The notes under the pieces are model-generated. The model searched no databases, had not been told where the DNA came from, and saw only the letters and a program-made list of their open reading frames with translations. A program made the position numbers and the translations under genes. 46,005 nt of DNA from Lysobacteraceae bacterium PS02340 (GTDB lineage Bacteria; Pseudomonadota; Gammaproteobacteria; Xanthomonadales; Xanthomonadaceae): the NCBI GenBank assembly GCA_029959605.1, contig JASCOC010000023.1, forward strand, positions 1-46,005, given 5' to 3'. Position 1 is the stretch's first letter. Each line of letters begins with the position of its first letter. This document shows, one piece after another, positions 34,861 through 43,634 of the stretch.

Positions 34861-37800
34861 ATGAGCACGCCGGCCAACCAGCTTCCCGACCGTCAGCCCG
34901 AATCGTCCCCGCTGCGCTTCGTCACCGCCGCCAGCCTGTTCGACGGGCACGACGCGGCCATCAACATCATGCGGCGGCTCATCCAGTCGCAGGGCGCGGA
35001 GGTCATCCATCTGGGCCACAACCGCAGCGTCGAGGACGTGGTGCGCGCGGCGCTGCAGGAAGACGCCGACGGCATCGCGCTGTCGAGCTATCAGGGCGGG
35101 CATGTCGAGTACTTCAAGTACATGGTCGACATGCTCAAAGAACGCGGCGCCGGCCACATCCGCGTGTTCGGCGGCGGTGGCGGCACGATCACGCCCGAGG
35201 AAATCCGCGAGCTGCAGGGCTACGGCGTCGAGCGCATCTATCACCCGAACGACGGCATGAAGATGGGCCTCGTCGAAATGATCGAGGACGTCGTCAACCG
35301 CGCCGCGAGCGCCCGCGATGCCGCCGTCCGTGACGATTCCAGCCACGCGCCCGACATCGACGACGAAATCGGCCTGGGTCGCGTGCTGTCCGCGCTCGAA
35401 GACGGCAGCATCGGCGAGGGCGAACTCGCCAAACTGCGCAAGACCTGGCAGCTGGCCGGCGGCAAGACGCCCGTCATCGGCATCACCGGCACCGGCGGCG
35501 CGGGGAAGTCCTCGGTCACCGACGAACTGCTCAACCGCTTCCTTGCCAGCTTCCCGCAGATGCGCATCGCGGTGATCTCGGTCGATCCCACGCGTCGCCG
35601 CAGCGGCGGCGCGCTGCTCGGCGACCGCATCCGCATGAATTCGCTGCGCAGCCATCGCGTCTACATGCGCTCGATGGCCACGCGTCGCCAGAACGTCGCC
35701 ACCAATGCGGTGCTCAAGGACTGCATCGGCTTCCTCAAGAGCCTCGCCTACGACCTCGTCATCGTCGAGACCGCCGGTATCGGCCAGTCGGATTCGGAGA
35801 TCGTCGATCTCGTCGATTTCCCGATGTACGTCATGACCAGCGACTACGGCGCGGCCAGCCAGCTCGAGAAGATCGACATGATCGATTACGCCGAGCTGAT
35901 CGTGCTCAACAAGTACGACAAGCGCGGCGCCGAAGACGCGCTGCGCGACATCCGCAAGCAGTGGAAGCGCAACCGCGTCGCGTTCCAGACCGCCGATGCC
36001 GACGTGCCGGTGTATCCCACCATCGCCAGCCAGTTCAACGATCCCGGCGTGACTTGGATGTTCGACAACCTGTGCCGCCTGCTGCGCGAGAAGACCGGCG
36101 CCGGCAACGCAGGGCAGTGCAGCTTCCAGCCCGGCCTCGACACCTCGCTCAAGGAGCCGCGCGCCACCGTGCTGATCCCCGGCGCGCGCGTGCGCTATCT
36201 GGCCGAGATCGCCGAATCCGGCCGCCGCATCAACAGCGACATCGAGCGCCAGGCCGAAGCCGCCGACCGCGCCCAGGCCATGTGGCAGGCGTTGCAGGAA
36301 CTGGGCGACGCCCAGCTGCCCAAGGCGCTCGATCTCTACCACTCGGATGATCTGCACGCCGCGCGTGATGCCAACACCTCTCCCTCCGGGAGAGGTCGCA
36401 GCGCAGCTGCGGGTGAGGGCGCCGCCGTCGTCGACAGCCCATCCCCCGCAGTCCCCGCCGACCCCGTGCAGTCCGGCACCGCGCCTGACCCCAACACCGC
36501 TCCCTCCGAGCGCGGTCGCACCGCGCGCGAAATCAGCACCTCCGGGAGAGGTCGCACCGCAGGTGCGGGTGAGGGCGGGGCTTTCGCAGCCAACCCCGTC
36601 GACCGCTCCCTCCTCACCCTGCGCCAGCGCTACAACGACGCCATCCAGGCCCTCAGCAGCGAATCGCTGAAACTCCTGCGCGACTGGCCGCAGCGCCTCA
36701 AATCGATCACCGACGAATTCACCGAGTACCAGGTGCGCGACAAGTCGATCAAGGTCGACAACTACCGCGATTCGCTGAGCCACCAGAAGATCCCCAAGAT
36801 CGCTGCGCCCACCTACAAGAGCTGGGGCGAGCTGCTGACCTTCCTCGGCAAGGAAAACCTGCCGGGCAGCTATCCATACACCGGCGGCGTGTACCCGTAC
36901 CGCCGCACCGGCGAAGACCCCATCCGCATGTTCGCGGGCGAGGGCACGCCCGAGCGCACCAACCGCCGCTTCCACTACCTGTCCGTCGGCCAGCCGGCCG
37001 CGCGCCTGTCCACCGCCTTCGACAGCGTCACCCTGTACGGCGAAGACCCGGCGCCGCGCCCGGACATCTACGGCAAGATCGGCAACTCGGGCGTCAACAT
37101 CCCCACGCTCGACGACATGAAGAAGCTCTATTCCGGCTTCGACCTGTGCGCGCCCACCACGTCGGTGTCGATGACGATCAACGGCCCCGCGCCGATGATC
37201 CTGGCGATGTTCATGAACTGCGCCATCGACCAGCAGATCGAGAAGTACCTCAAGGCCGACGACGCCCGCTGGCAGGAAGCGGAAAGCCGTCTCGCCAAGC
37301 TCTTCGAAGGCCGCGAGCGCCCTCGCTACCACGGCGAACTGCCGCCCACCAACGACGGCCTGGGCCTGAGCCTGCTGGGTGTCTCCGGTGACCAGATGGT
37401 GGACGCCGAAACGTATGCCGAGATCAAGGCGCGCACCCTCGCCACCGTGCGCGGCACCGTGCAGGCCGACATCCTGAAAGAGGACCAGGCCCAGAACACC
37501 TGCATCTTCAGCACCGAGTTCGCGCTGCGGATGATGGGCGACATCCAGCAGTACTTCGTGGATCGCAAGGTCCGCAATTTCTACTCGGTCAGCATCTCCG
37601 GCTATCACATCGCCGAAGCCGGCGCGAACCCGATCAGCCAGCTCGCCTTCACCCTGAGCAACGGCTTCACCATCGTCGAGTACTACCTCGCGCGCGGCAT
37701 GCGCGTGGACGACTTCGCGCCCAACCTGTCGTTCTTCTTCTCCAACGGCATGGACCCCGAATACACCGTCATCGGCCGCGTCGCCCGCCGCATCTGGGCG

Positions 37801-38619
37801 CGCGCCATGCGCGAGCGCTACGGCGCCAACGAACGCAGCCAGATGATGAAGTACCACATCCAGACCAGCGGCCGGTCCCTGCACGCGCAGGAGATCCAGT
37901 TCAACGACATCCGCACCACGCTGCAGGCGCTCTACGCCCTGTTCGACAACTGCAACAGCCTGCACACCAACGCCTACGACGAAGCCATCACCACGCCCAC
38001 GGAAGAAAGCGTGCGCCGCGCCGTCGCCATCCAGATGATCATCAACAAGGAAATGGGGCTCAACTTCATCGAGAACCCTTGGCAGGGCAGCTTCGCCGTC
38101 GACTACCTCACCGACATCGTGGAAGAGGCCGTCTACAAGGAGTTCGAAGCCATCAGCGAGCGCGGCGGTGTGCTGGGCGCCATGGACACCATGTACCAGC
38201 GCGGCAAGATCCAGGAAGAGTCCATGTACTACGAGCACAAGAAGCACGACGGCTCGTTGCCCCTGGTGGGCGTGAACATGTTCCTGCCCAAGGAACACGC
38301 CGGCGAGATCGCCACCGAGATCGAACTGATCCGCAGCACCGAAGAAGAGAAGGGCCAGCAGATCGAGAACGTCCGCAACTGGCAGGAAGGCCGCAATGCC
38401 CTCGCGCCGAAGGGCGAGACCTCACACGCCCATCAGGCTGACGCCGACGAGCAGGCACCGATGGTCCACGACGGTCACGGTCTGGCGTATCTTCAGAACG
38501 CTGCGCGGGAGAGGCGCAACGTGTTCGAAGCGCTGATGGAAGCGGTGAAGACGCATAGCCTGGGGCAGATCAGCCACGCACTGTATGACGTGGGTGGGGA
38601 ATATCGTAGGAATATGTGA
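34861..38619 (+). CDS. icmF: Fused isobutyryl-CoA mutase IcmF with repeat-expanded linker
   Basis: This 1252 aa adenosylcobalamin enzyme interconverts isobutyryl-CoA and n-butyryl-CoA. The order is: B12-binding domain (residues ~17-150, axial His30 in [14 protein letters not shown]), MeaB-type GTPase chaperone (P-loop GTGGAGKSS near 210; [19 protein letters not shown]), linker, and TIM-barrel mutase domain (from ~590, [17 protein letters not shown], to the C-terminal GGEYRRNM). The linker at about residues 505-572 is unusual: it is coded by in-frame copies of a palindromic repeat ([28 protein letters not shown]). The total exceeds the ~1090 aa of better-known IcmF proteins. It ends just before the AT-rich island. 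Confidence 0.95.
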   Translation: MSTPANQLPDRQPESSPLRFVTAASLFDGHDAAINIMRRLIQSQGAEVIHLGHNRSVEDVVRAALQEDADGIALSSYQGGHVEYFKYMVDMLKERGAGHIRVFGGGGGTITPEEIRELQGYGVERIYHPNDGMKMGLVEMIEDVVNRAASARDAAVRDDSSHAPDIDDEIGLGRVLSALEDGSIGEGELAKLRKTWQLAGGKTPVIGITGTGGAGKSSVTDELLNRFLASFPQMRIAVISVDPTRRRSGGALLGDRIRMNSLRSHRVYMRSMATRRQNVATNAVLKDCIGFLKSLAYDLVIVETAGIGQSDSEIVDLVDFPMYVMTSDYGAASQLEKIDMIDYAELIVLNKYDKRGAEDALRDIRKQWKRNRVAFQTADADVPVYPTIASQFNDPGVTWMFDNLCRLLREKTGAGNAGQCSFQPGLDTSLKEPRATVLIPGARVRYLAEIAESGRRINSDIERQAEAADRAQAMWQALQELGDAQLPKALDLYHSDDLHAARDANTSPSGRGRSAAAGEGAAVVDSPSPAVPADPVQSGTAPDPNTAPSERGRTAREISTSGRGRTAGAGEGGAFAANPVDRSLLTLRQRYNDAIQALSSESLKLLRDWPQRLKSITDEFTEYQVRDKSIKVDNYRDSLSHQKIPKIAAPTYKSWGELLTFLGKENLPGSYPYTGGVYPYRRTGEDPIRMFAGEGTPERTNRRFHYLSVGQPAARLSTAFDSVTLYGEDPAPRPDIYGKIGNSGVNIPTLDDMKKLYSGFDLCAPTTSVSMTINGPAPMILAMFMNCAIDQQIEKYLKADDARWQEAESRLAKLFEGRERPRYHGELPPTNDGLGLSLLGVSGDQMVDAETYAEIKARTLATVRGTVQADILKEDQAQNTCIFSTEFALRMMGDIQQYFVDRKVRNFYSVSISGYHIAEAGANPISQLAFTLSNGFTIVEYYLARGMRVDDFAPNLSFFFSNGMDPEYTVIGRVARRIWARAMRERYGANERSQMMKYHIQTSGRSLHAQEIQFNDIRTTLQALYALFDNCNSLHTNAYDEAITTPTEESVRRAVAIQMIINKEMGLNFIENPWQGSFAVDYLTDIVEEAVYKEFEAISERGGVLGAMDTMYQRGKIQEESMYYEHKKHDGSLPLVGVNMFLPKEHAGEIATEIELIRSTEEEKGQQIENVRNWQEGRNALAPKGETSHAHQADADEQAPMVHDGHGLAYLQNAARERRNVFEALMEAVKTHSLGQISHALYDVGGEYRRNM
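36375..36420 (+). repeat. Palindromic repeat in frame within icmF, copy 1
   Basis: The unit cacctctccctccgggagag continues through a second small palindrome to gggtgagggc. It matches the extragenic repeat at 26282-26332 and encodes part of the IcmF linker ([15 protein letters not shown]). Confidence 0.88.
36495..36530 (+). repeat. Palindromic repeat in frame within icmF, copy 2 (degenerate)
   Basis: The unit is related to copy 1 but diverged (caccgctccctccgagcgcg). It encodes [11 protein letters not shown] in the same frame. Confidence 0.7.
36537..36576 (+). repeat. Palindromic repeat in frame within icmF, copy 3
   Basis: A partly deleted unit (cacctccgggagaggtcgca then gggtgagggc) encodes [13 protein letters not shown]. 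All three copies are read in one frame, so the protein stays open. Confidence 0.85.
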
Positions 38620-38693
38620 TCGGTGCGGCTTCTTGAATATGTTGTTCAATTAAAATTAATTAATTCGACTATCAGTTAATCATCGAGAATGCG

Positions 38694-40373
38694 ATGGCAG
38701 TTAGACCTGAGACCTTCATTGAGCAGGCCGAATACTTGGACGGTCAGTCGTTCAAAGATTGGGGTGCTGACCATCCTGACGAGAAAGCGATTCTACGTAA
38801 GCTCACTCAGGGGGGCGCCAAGCTCATTACAGGCCCTAGGGGTTGTGGCAAGACTACATTGATGCTGAAGGCCTATAACCAGATGCTTCAGTCCGATGTG
38901 GCGATGCCTGTTTACGTTAACTTCAAAAGATCTCTTGTCATCGAGCCGCTGTACGCCGAGGGCGACCAAGGTACGTACGTGTTCAATCAGTGGATTCTAC
39001 TGAGGGTCTATCAGGGTCTTTACCAGTCTCTGGAGTCCCTCGGCGTTTCCGAGAAGCTTTCAGTTTCGAGGCGCGAGACCATTGATAAAGTTTCGGCTCT
39101 GGAGATGTCGAACTTTTCGGAGTTGGGAAGGCTGGATCTTTCCGTCCACCGGCTTGAGATTGATATTCTTCGCTTGCTTGAGAGGACAGGTCGGCAGAGA
39201 TGTGTGCTCCTTCTTGATGATGCCGCGCACGCATTCTCTGCTGACCAGCAGCGTGATTTTTTTGATTTCTTCCGTCAGGTAAAAACTAGGGAGGTTTCCC
39301 CGAAGGCAGCAATATATCCGGGAGTTACAACCTATTCGTCCTCATTCCATGTTGGTCATGATGCTGAGGAGATTGACGTATGGGTTAAGCCCGATAGGCA
39401 GGGCTATCGTGAGTTCATGCGAAGAGTTGTGGAAACAAGGTTTCCGCCGGCGGATGTGCCTAGCCTCTACGTTGACGACACTCTTCTGGATTTCATTTGC
39501 TATGCGGCTTTCGGTATACCTAGGGCGTTCTTGGGTATTCTGCAAACACTTATCTACTCTAGTGATGATGGTTCTGATGGTGTATCTGGACTAAAGCGGC
39601 GCGAGTCTCTGCTTGCAGTCAAAGCTCATTATCAGAACACGCTTAAACTGTTCCGCTCGTTATCTGGCAAGGTTCCAACCTACAGAAATTTCATTGAGCA
39701 CGGAGAGTCGGTGCTGGTAGATGCTGTTGATCTAATTAAAGCATATAACCGAGAGAAGCCTGTAAGAAAACAAAGTGTATCGATTGCTATAAATAGTTCC
39801 GATATGAGTCCGGAGCTTGTTAGGTTTTTTGGGCTCCTGCAGTACGCTGGTTTGTGTATTTCTAAGGGTGCGGTTAGCCGGGGCGAGAAAGGTCGTTTCG
39901 AGATATTTGTCATTCATTACAGCGCTCTAATAAGTGCGAACGCGCTACTAGGTCGTAAGTCTGTAAATATGTCTGACTATGTGGACGCCTTCTTGCATAG
40001 GGATGCGCATGAATTTACACGTGTAAGTCCTTCGTCTCTAACTGGCGGCCAAGATGTTGCAACTCTCTTTGAGCTATCACTCCCGCCTTGCGCGGTCTGT
40101 GGCGAACCTCGGCGAAACAAGGATGCCAGATTTTGCTCGTCTTGCGGCTCAAAGTTAACGCTATCGTCAACATATAAGCAGCTAATTACAACGGATATTT
40201 CTGAGCTTCCCCTCACTACTACCCGCGTCGCGAAGATAAAGAAACAGTCTTCGATAAGGAAAATCAAGGATATCCTTCTTGATAAAGAACATAAGGAGCT
40301 GCGTCGCGTTGATCGGGTGGGTCCAATTTGGGCTGAGCGTATTGTCCGTTTGGCGGAGGAGTTCGTTGAATGA
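38694..40373 (+). CDS. P-loop ATPase with C-terminal zinc ribbon (candidate defence gene)
   Basis: This 559 aa protein has an N-terminal AAA/STAND-like P-loop domain: Walker A GPRGCGKTT at 47-55 and Walker B VLLLDDAAH at 171-179. The overall look (WGADHPDEKAILRKLTQGGAKLI) resembles ORC/CDC6-type bacterial ATPases, but I am not certain. A winged-helix-like region follows. Near the C-terminus there is a zinc ribbon with Cys466, 469, 481 and 484, and a final HhH-like segment (VDRVGPIWAERIVRLAEEF). Base composition drops visibly to roughly half GC by eye, with 33% in one counted line, against a GC-rich background. The stop overlaps the next gene by ATGA. An ATPase sensor or regulator of the HEPN partner is the natural inference. 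Confidence 0.85.
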   Translation: MAVRPETFIEQAEYLDGQSFKDWGADHPDEKAILRKLTQGGAKLITGPRGCGKTTLMLKAYNQMLQSDVAMPVYVNFKRSLVIEPLYAEGDQGTYVFNQWILLRVYQGLYQSLESLGVSEKLSVSRRETIDKVSALEMSNFSELGRLDLSVHRLEIDILRLLERTGRQRCVLLLDDAAHAFSADQQRDFFDFFRQVKTREVSPKAAIYPGVTTYSSSFHVGHDAEEIDVWVKPDRQGYREFMRRVVETRFPPADVPSLYVDDTLLDFICYAAFGIPRAFLGILQTLIYSSDDGSDGVSGLKRRESLLAVKAHYQNTLKLFRSLSGKVPTYRNFIEHGESVLVDAVDLIKAYNREKPVRKQSVSIAINSSDMSPELVRFFGLLQYAGLCISKGAVSRGEKGRFEIFVIHYSALISANALLGRKSVNMSDYVDAFLHRDAHEFTRVSPSSLTGGQDVATLFELSLPPCAVCGEPRRNKDARFCSSCGSKLTLSSTYKQLITTDISELPLTTTRVAKIKKQSSIRKIKDILLDKEHKELRRVDRVGPIWAERIVRLAEEFVE

Positions 40374-41206
40374 CATGGAAGAACTCTGTCTCCCAGTCTT
40401 CCGGCGCCGTACCGCTGTCGGACGTATCCGCATTCATTAGCGGGGTGGCGTCTCCACCCCTGTCTGCTATCGATGATTACTATTCAGCCGCTGAGCCGAT
40501 ATTAGTTAGTATCGGGCCAGATTTTTTTATCGACTATGATGATCGGGTTTCAGCGCTCCTTTATATCGGTCTCATCTCCGCCACAGAGAACTACTTTCGA
40601 AATGTTCTCGGCTTTATCCTCGAGGTTTGCCCTGTTGCTAAGAACAGTGCGGTTGAAGAGAAGGTTCAGTTAGGGTCATATCTGTGGAGTGGCGCGGGCA
40701 TACATAGCCGTACGGCATTTGATTTCATAGCGTTCTCCTCTGGGAAGAATATTAGCGATACTTTTCAGAAGTTCATTGGATATCAAGTTAAGACTGGTGG
40801 CGTTTGGAAGAGCATGCTCGGCGAGTACGACAAGTTATGCGAGATCAGGCATGGCGTGGTTCATTCTGGACTTGTTTTGTCGGGTAAGAATGCTTTGAAG
40901 CTCGGGTTGTCTCCGACCTCTGCGAGTATGCGGGTGAGCCCTACGTTCGCCACTGTTCAGGAGGCTGGAGCTATCTGTACGACATTGGTGCAGGCTGCTA
41001 ATAATGAACTTTTTGAGTTAATGATAAAACGATGGGCGGTTGATTGGCGAGCCCTGCCTTCATGGAGAGTTGATTATCAGACTAAAGCGCTAAGGCGTGT
41101 TTATGAGGGTTTCTTCTCAAGCCGTGATAACGCAAGAGGTGCGATAACAACTGTGTTGAGTTTTCGTACTTTCATGAAAAGAGTAAAGTCAGAATTCAAT
41201 ATTTAG
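40370..41206 (+). CDS. HEPN-like protein with R-x4-H motif (candidate RNase effector)
   Basis: This 278 aa protein overlaps the ATPase stop by four bases, so the pair is coupled. It is mostly helical. Residues 58-85 (DRVSALLYIGLISATENYFRNV) and 150-168 look like the paired helices of a HEPN domain, with EIRHGVVHSG giving Arg160-x4-His165, the hallmark active-site motif of HEPN ribonucleases. It resembles the RiboL-PSP-HEPN type seen in abortive infection and toxin contexts. No signal or membrane segment is seen. Composition is AT-rich like its partner, suggesting joint acquisition. The match is by motif and context, not by alignment; a structural HEPN without catalysis remains possible. Confidence 0.75.
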   Translation: MTWKNSVSQSSGAVPLSDVSAFISGVASPPLSAIDDYYSAAEPILVSIGPDFFIDYDDRVSALLYIGLISATENYFRNVLGFILEVCPVAKNSAVEEKVQLGSYLWSGAGIHSRTAFDFIAFSSGKNISDTFQKFIGYQVKTGGVWKSMLGEYDKLCEIRHGVVHSGLVLSGKNALKLGLSPTSASMRVSPTFATVQEAGAICTTLVQAANNELFELMIKRWAVDWRALPSWRVDYQTKALRRVYEGFFSSRDNARGAITTVLSFRTFMKRVKSEFNI

Positions 41207-41229
41207 TGCAATGACTGGAAACGGGCGGC

Positions 41230-41250
41230 TAACGGGGTCAGGTTCACTTA
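41230..41250 (+). repeat. RAYT terminal repeat, copy 1
   Basis: This carries the core ggggtcaggttcactt preceded by taac. It begins 23 bases after the HEPN gene and marks the right edge of the AT-rich island. On the minus strand a short frame ending GLTHDRAGK stops in it, which may be the tail of another element. Confidence 0.85.
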
Positions 41251-41412
41251 CCCGCTCGGTCGTGAGTCAGCCCCACTTCCCGGGCTTGAGGAACGGTGGG
41301 CCCCAGCCGGTTGCGACAATGTCACCCGCTAAGCCCCCGTAGGCAGGCATCAGCCGATGCCCGATACTCGCCCTGCGCCAGATCCAGGCGCAAACACGGC
41401 GTGCCCGGTTTC

Positions 41413-41760
41413 ATGATTACAGTGGAAATGATGCAGGCGTTCTTCTCCGATACGCGGCAGAAGAACATCGAGGCGGGCAAGGACTGGAGCATCGACGAGG
41501 TCTGCCGCTGGTCGTTCTTCTTCGTCGACGAGGATGGCAGTGCGCTGCTTCCGGTGGCGCGGCACATGGAGTCGCTGGGCTATACGGTGGTCGGCGTCAC
41601 CGAGCCGGATGACGAAGAGGATCCGTTCTTCTACCTGCAGGTGGACAAGCTGGAGCAGCACACCCCTGAATCGCTGCAGGCGAGGGTAGAAGCGCTTTAT
41701 GCGATAGCCGAGCAGTTCGAGATCGCCGACTACGATGGCATGAACGTGGTCTCTGCCTGA
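41413..41760 (+). CDS. rraB: RraB-like regulator of ribonuclease E
   Basis: This 115 aa acidic protein begins MITVEMMQAFFSDTRQKNIE and has the family pattern WSFFFVDEDGSALLPVARHMESLGY and GVTEPDDEEDPFFYLQVDKLEQHT, split here. RraB binds and inhibits RNase E, changing the mRNA degradosome. The ATG at 41413 is preferred because the open frame before it (from 41296) has no homology. Terminal repeats lie on both sides (41230 and 41800), so the gene is either a chromosomal resident between insertions or a passenger. Symbol assigned by family resemblance only. Confidence 0.8.
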   Translation: MITVEMMQAFFSDTRQKNIEAGKDWSIDEVCRWSFFFVDEDGSALLPVARHMESLGYTVVGVTEPDDEEDPFFYLQVDKLEQHTPESLQARVEALYAIAEQFEIADYDGMNVVSA

Positions 41761-41799
41761 AAGCACCTGCTGGGCGCGCGAGCGTCCGTGTCCACCCAG

Positions 41800-41820
41800 T
41801 AACGGGGTCAGGTTCACTTA
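41800..41820 (+). repeat. RAYT terminal repeat, copy 2
   Basis: The same taac-ggggtcaggttcactt sequence occurs here. The stop codon of the RAYT fragment to its right (minus strand) lies inside it, at aag-tga. Confidence 0.9.
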
Positions 41821-41943
41821 TCCGCCTTGCTTGGTCGATGAGCAGGACGTACGCCAGCGAAGCGTCTCGTCTTGGCTTCGACCATGGCGCGGAAATCATC
41901 GCGGCCCAAGGCGCGCTGTTGTTGCAGGTATTCGCGGATCGCG
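41814..41943 (-). pseudogene. RAYT transposase C-terminal fragment
   Basis: The minus-strand translation REYLQQQRALGRDDFRAMVE continues AKTRRFAGVRPAHRPSKADK and then stops. It closely matches the C-terminus of the intact RAYT at 42857-43549. Homology starts abruptly next to the terminal repeat at 41947-41966, so the rest of the gene was lost when the next element inserted. Confidence 0.85.
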
Positions 41944-41946
41944 AAA

Positions 41947-41966
41947 AAAGGGGTCAGGTTCCATTT
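41947..41966 (+). repeat. RAYT terminal repeat, copy 3 (variant)
   Basis: This variant reads ggggtcaggttccatttc. It holds the stop codon of the 42502-41954 RAYT (protein end NGT), so it belongs to that element rather than the other family. Confidence 0.85.
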
Positions 41967-42502
41967 CCAGCTGACGTTTCCGGCATACGCGGTCGCCCCG
42001 CCGACCTGACTTGAAGCGCGCGGCCTGTCAGTGCTTCGATCTCTTTGCGGAAGCGGTCGCTGCCCCACGGCTTCTGCTGGCGCGTGTGCAGCGAAAGGGC
42101 GTCGCGCAGTTCATCGGAAATGCCGGCGGCGATCAGCTCGCGGTAGGACGTTCGACGCGTTTCGTCCGTGGTGCCCAGTGCGGTCCATGAGGCGTGGGGA
42201 CGCAGTCGCGGATCATGCCGGCCAAGCGCGTTGGCGTGGTAGCTGCTCCAAGGGTGTTCGCCCGGCGCGCCGCACATGGCGGCGCGCACGGGATTGAGTT
42301 CGATGTAGCGATAGCAGGCCAGGACGTAGGCGTCGCTGTCGACCAGCGCGGACTTGAACCGGCCCTCCCAGAGCGTGCCGGTACGCCGGTAGCGCGCGTT
42401 GAAGCAGGCGACATAGCGTCGGCCGATCGCCTGCATCATCCTCGAGGCTCCACCGGGTTCGGCGGGCGTCACAAGCAGGTGGACGTGGTTGGTCATCAGC
42501 AC
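41954..42502 (-). pseudogene. RAYT (REP-associated tyrosine transposase), 5'-truncated
   Basis: This is a Y1 transposase of the IS200/IS605-related RAYT family, 182 aa as read. The HUH motif (MTNHVHLLV), the RYVACFNARYRRTGTLWEGRFKS block and the nucleophile region ACYRYIELNPVRAAM are present. The N-terminal ~45 residues that the intact copy has are missing. The reading frame upstream runs only into HAYVLM and then meets a stop inside the terminal repeat at 42516-42536, so the gene is broken. Its own C-terminus is a different type from the intact copy (RPRMPETSAGNGT), meaning two RAYT lineages are present. Confidence 0.85.
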
Positions 42503-42515
42503 GTAGGCATGCCGA

Positions 42516-42536
42516 TAACGGGGTCAGGTTCACTTA
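42516..42536 (+). repeat. RAYT terminal repeat, copy 4
   Basis: The taac-ggggtcaggttcactt sequence here replaces the 5' end of the truncated RAYT and abuts the leader of the first Mrr-like cassette. Confidence 0.88.
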
Positions 42537-42586
42537 TCTAGGATGACGCCGCGTGAGCGGCAACGTAGGCCAGTCAGGGGGACGGC

Positions 42587-42841
42587 ATGCGACAGGGACT
42601 GAAGCGGGTGGCGCATCGCCGGGACGATGCGCTGACAGGGGTGCGGTGGGACAGGCTGGAGCATCTGCTCGCCGCGTACTACCGGGATGCGGGTTATCAG
42701 GTCACCCATGTGGGGACGGGCGCGACGGCTGGTCGCTTCGATGGCGGTGTCGATCTGGAACTTCGGCGCGACGGGCGGCTGCTGTTGGTGCAGGTCAAGC
42801 ACTGGAACGCCTGCCAAGTACCGCACAACGACGTGTATCGA
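42587..42841 (+). pseudogene. Mrr-like restriction endonuclease, truncated copy 1
   Basis: The reading frame starts MRQGLKRVAHRRDDALTG and contains the Mrr-type core: RLEHLLAAYYRDAGYQVTHVG, the Asp in GGVDLELRRDG, and QVKHWNA, the D/QxK set of the catalytic domain. Homology with the second copy stops at about 42841 (HNDVYR), where the intact RAYT element begins, so the gene is interrupted. The family normally has a further ~50 residues of the nuclease fold. The leader acgtaggccagtcaggggg (42563-42581) is conserved in all three copies. Confidence 0.82.
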
Positions 42842-42856
42842 AAAACGGGGTCAGGT

Positions 42857-43549
42857 TCACTTAATTGGATTTCTAGGCCGATGCGCGTCGCGGATGCAGG
42901 CAAAGCGCTTCGTTTTGGCTTCGACCATCGCTTGGAAGTCGTCGCGTCCCCAAGCGCGTTGTTGTTGGAGATAGCGCCGGATCTTCGTCATTTCCTCATC
43001 GCCGATCGCCTCATCTAATAGGTGGCGCCAAGCGGTGGCTCTCGTGGCGGGGTCTCTGCCCAAAGCTTGCCACGCTGGGTGGGGGGTCAGAAGGGGGCGT
43101 GTGCGCTCCCCAAGATGCGCGGCGCAGCTTGACCAGCGGTATGCGGCCGGGTCATCTGTAATTCTGGCGCGTAGCGGGTTGAGTTCGATGTAGCGCTGAC
43201 AGGTGAGCACATAGCGCTCGCTGTCGACCAGGCAGGCCTTGTAGCGCCCCTCCCACAAGGTGCCAGTCCTGCGATGGCGCGCGTTGAAGAGGCCGACGTA
43301 CTGGCGTCCGAGCCGTTGCATGCAGCGTCCGATGTCGCCGACGTCGGACGGTGTTGCCAGCATATGGACGTGATTATCCATCAATACGTACGCATGCAAT
43401 TGAACCCTGGTGGCGTGCAGTGCGTCACGCAGCAATTCGAGATACCGCAGGCGATCACCATCATCAAGAAAACAGGGCAGCCGGTTGTTGCCGCGCTGCA
43501 CGATGTGCTGCGGAATGCCTGGGAGATCAAGACGCGGAAGGCGAGCCAT
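42857..43549 (-). CDS. RAYT transposase, intact
   Basis: This 230 aa REP-associated tyrosine transposase is full length. It begins MARLPRLDLPGIPQHIVQRG, has the HUH motif in LMDNHVHMLAT, the block RRTGTLWEGRYKACLVDS, and the Tyr nucleophile in CQRYIELNPLRA. RAYTs bind and mobilise short extragenic palindromes as single-stranded DNA. The stop codon (aag-tga) lies inside the left terminal repeat at 42844-42862, the same arrangement as the fragment at 41814. The start is the first Met of the standard N-terminus. Confidence 0.92.
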   Translation of the reverse strand: MARLPRLDLPGIPQHIVQRGNNRLPCFLDDGDRLRYLELLRDALHATRVQLHAYVLMDNHVHMLATPSDVGDIGRCMQRLGRQYVGLFNARHRRTGTLWEGRYKACLVDSERYVLTCQRYIELNPLRARITDDPAAYRWSSCAAHLGERTRPLLTPHPAWQALGRDPATRATAWRHLLDEAIGDEEMTKIRRYLQQQRAWGRDDFQAMVEAKTKRFACIRDAHRPRNPIK

Positions 43550-43634
43550 GCCAGCCAGCGTGTCCGCTTGCAGGCGCGAGGCCTATCAGTGCGGCCATAC
43601 TTGTGATCGTCAACGCAGAGCACCCCGTTGTAGG

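Noticed and set aside
34822..38298. 1158-codon minus-strand frame opposite icmF
   Set aside because: It mirrors the icmF codons and shows no family motif; icmF domains on the plus strand are intact.
38633..38649. Inverted repeat TTGAA-n7-TTCAA before the ATPase gene as an operator
   Set aside because: The arms are only five bases in an AT-rich stretch, where chance matches are likely. Noted but not called.
41413..41760. rraB as part of the ATPase-HEPN system (an RNase regulator next to a putative RNase)
   Set aside because: It is separated by a terminal repeat and about 200 bp, and has ordinary GC-rich composition unlike the island. Proximity alone is weak evidence.
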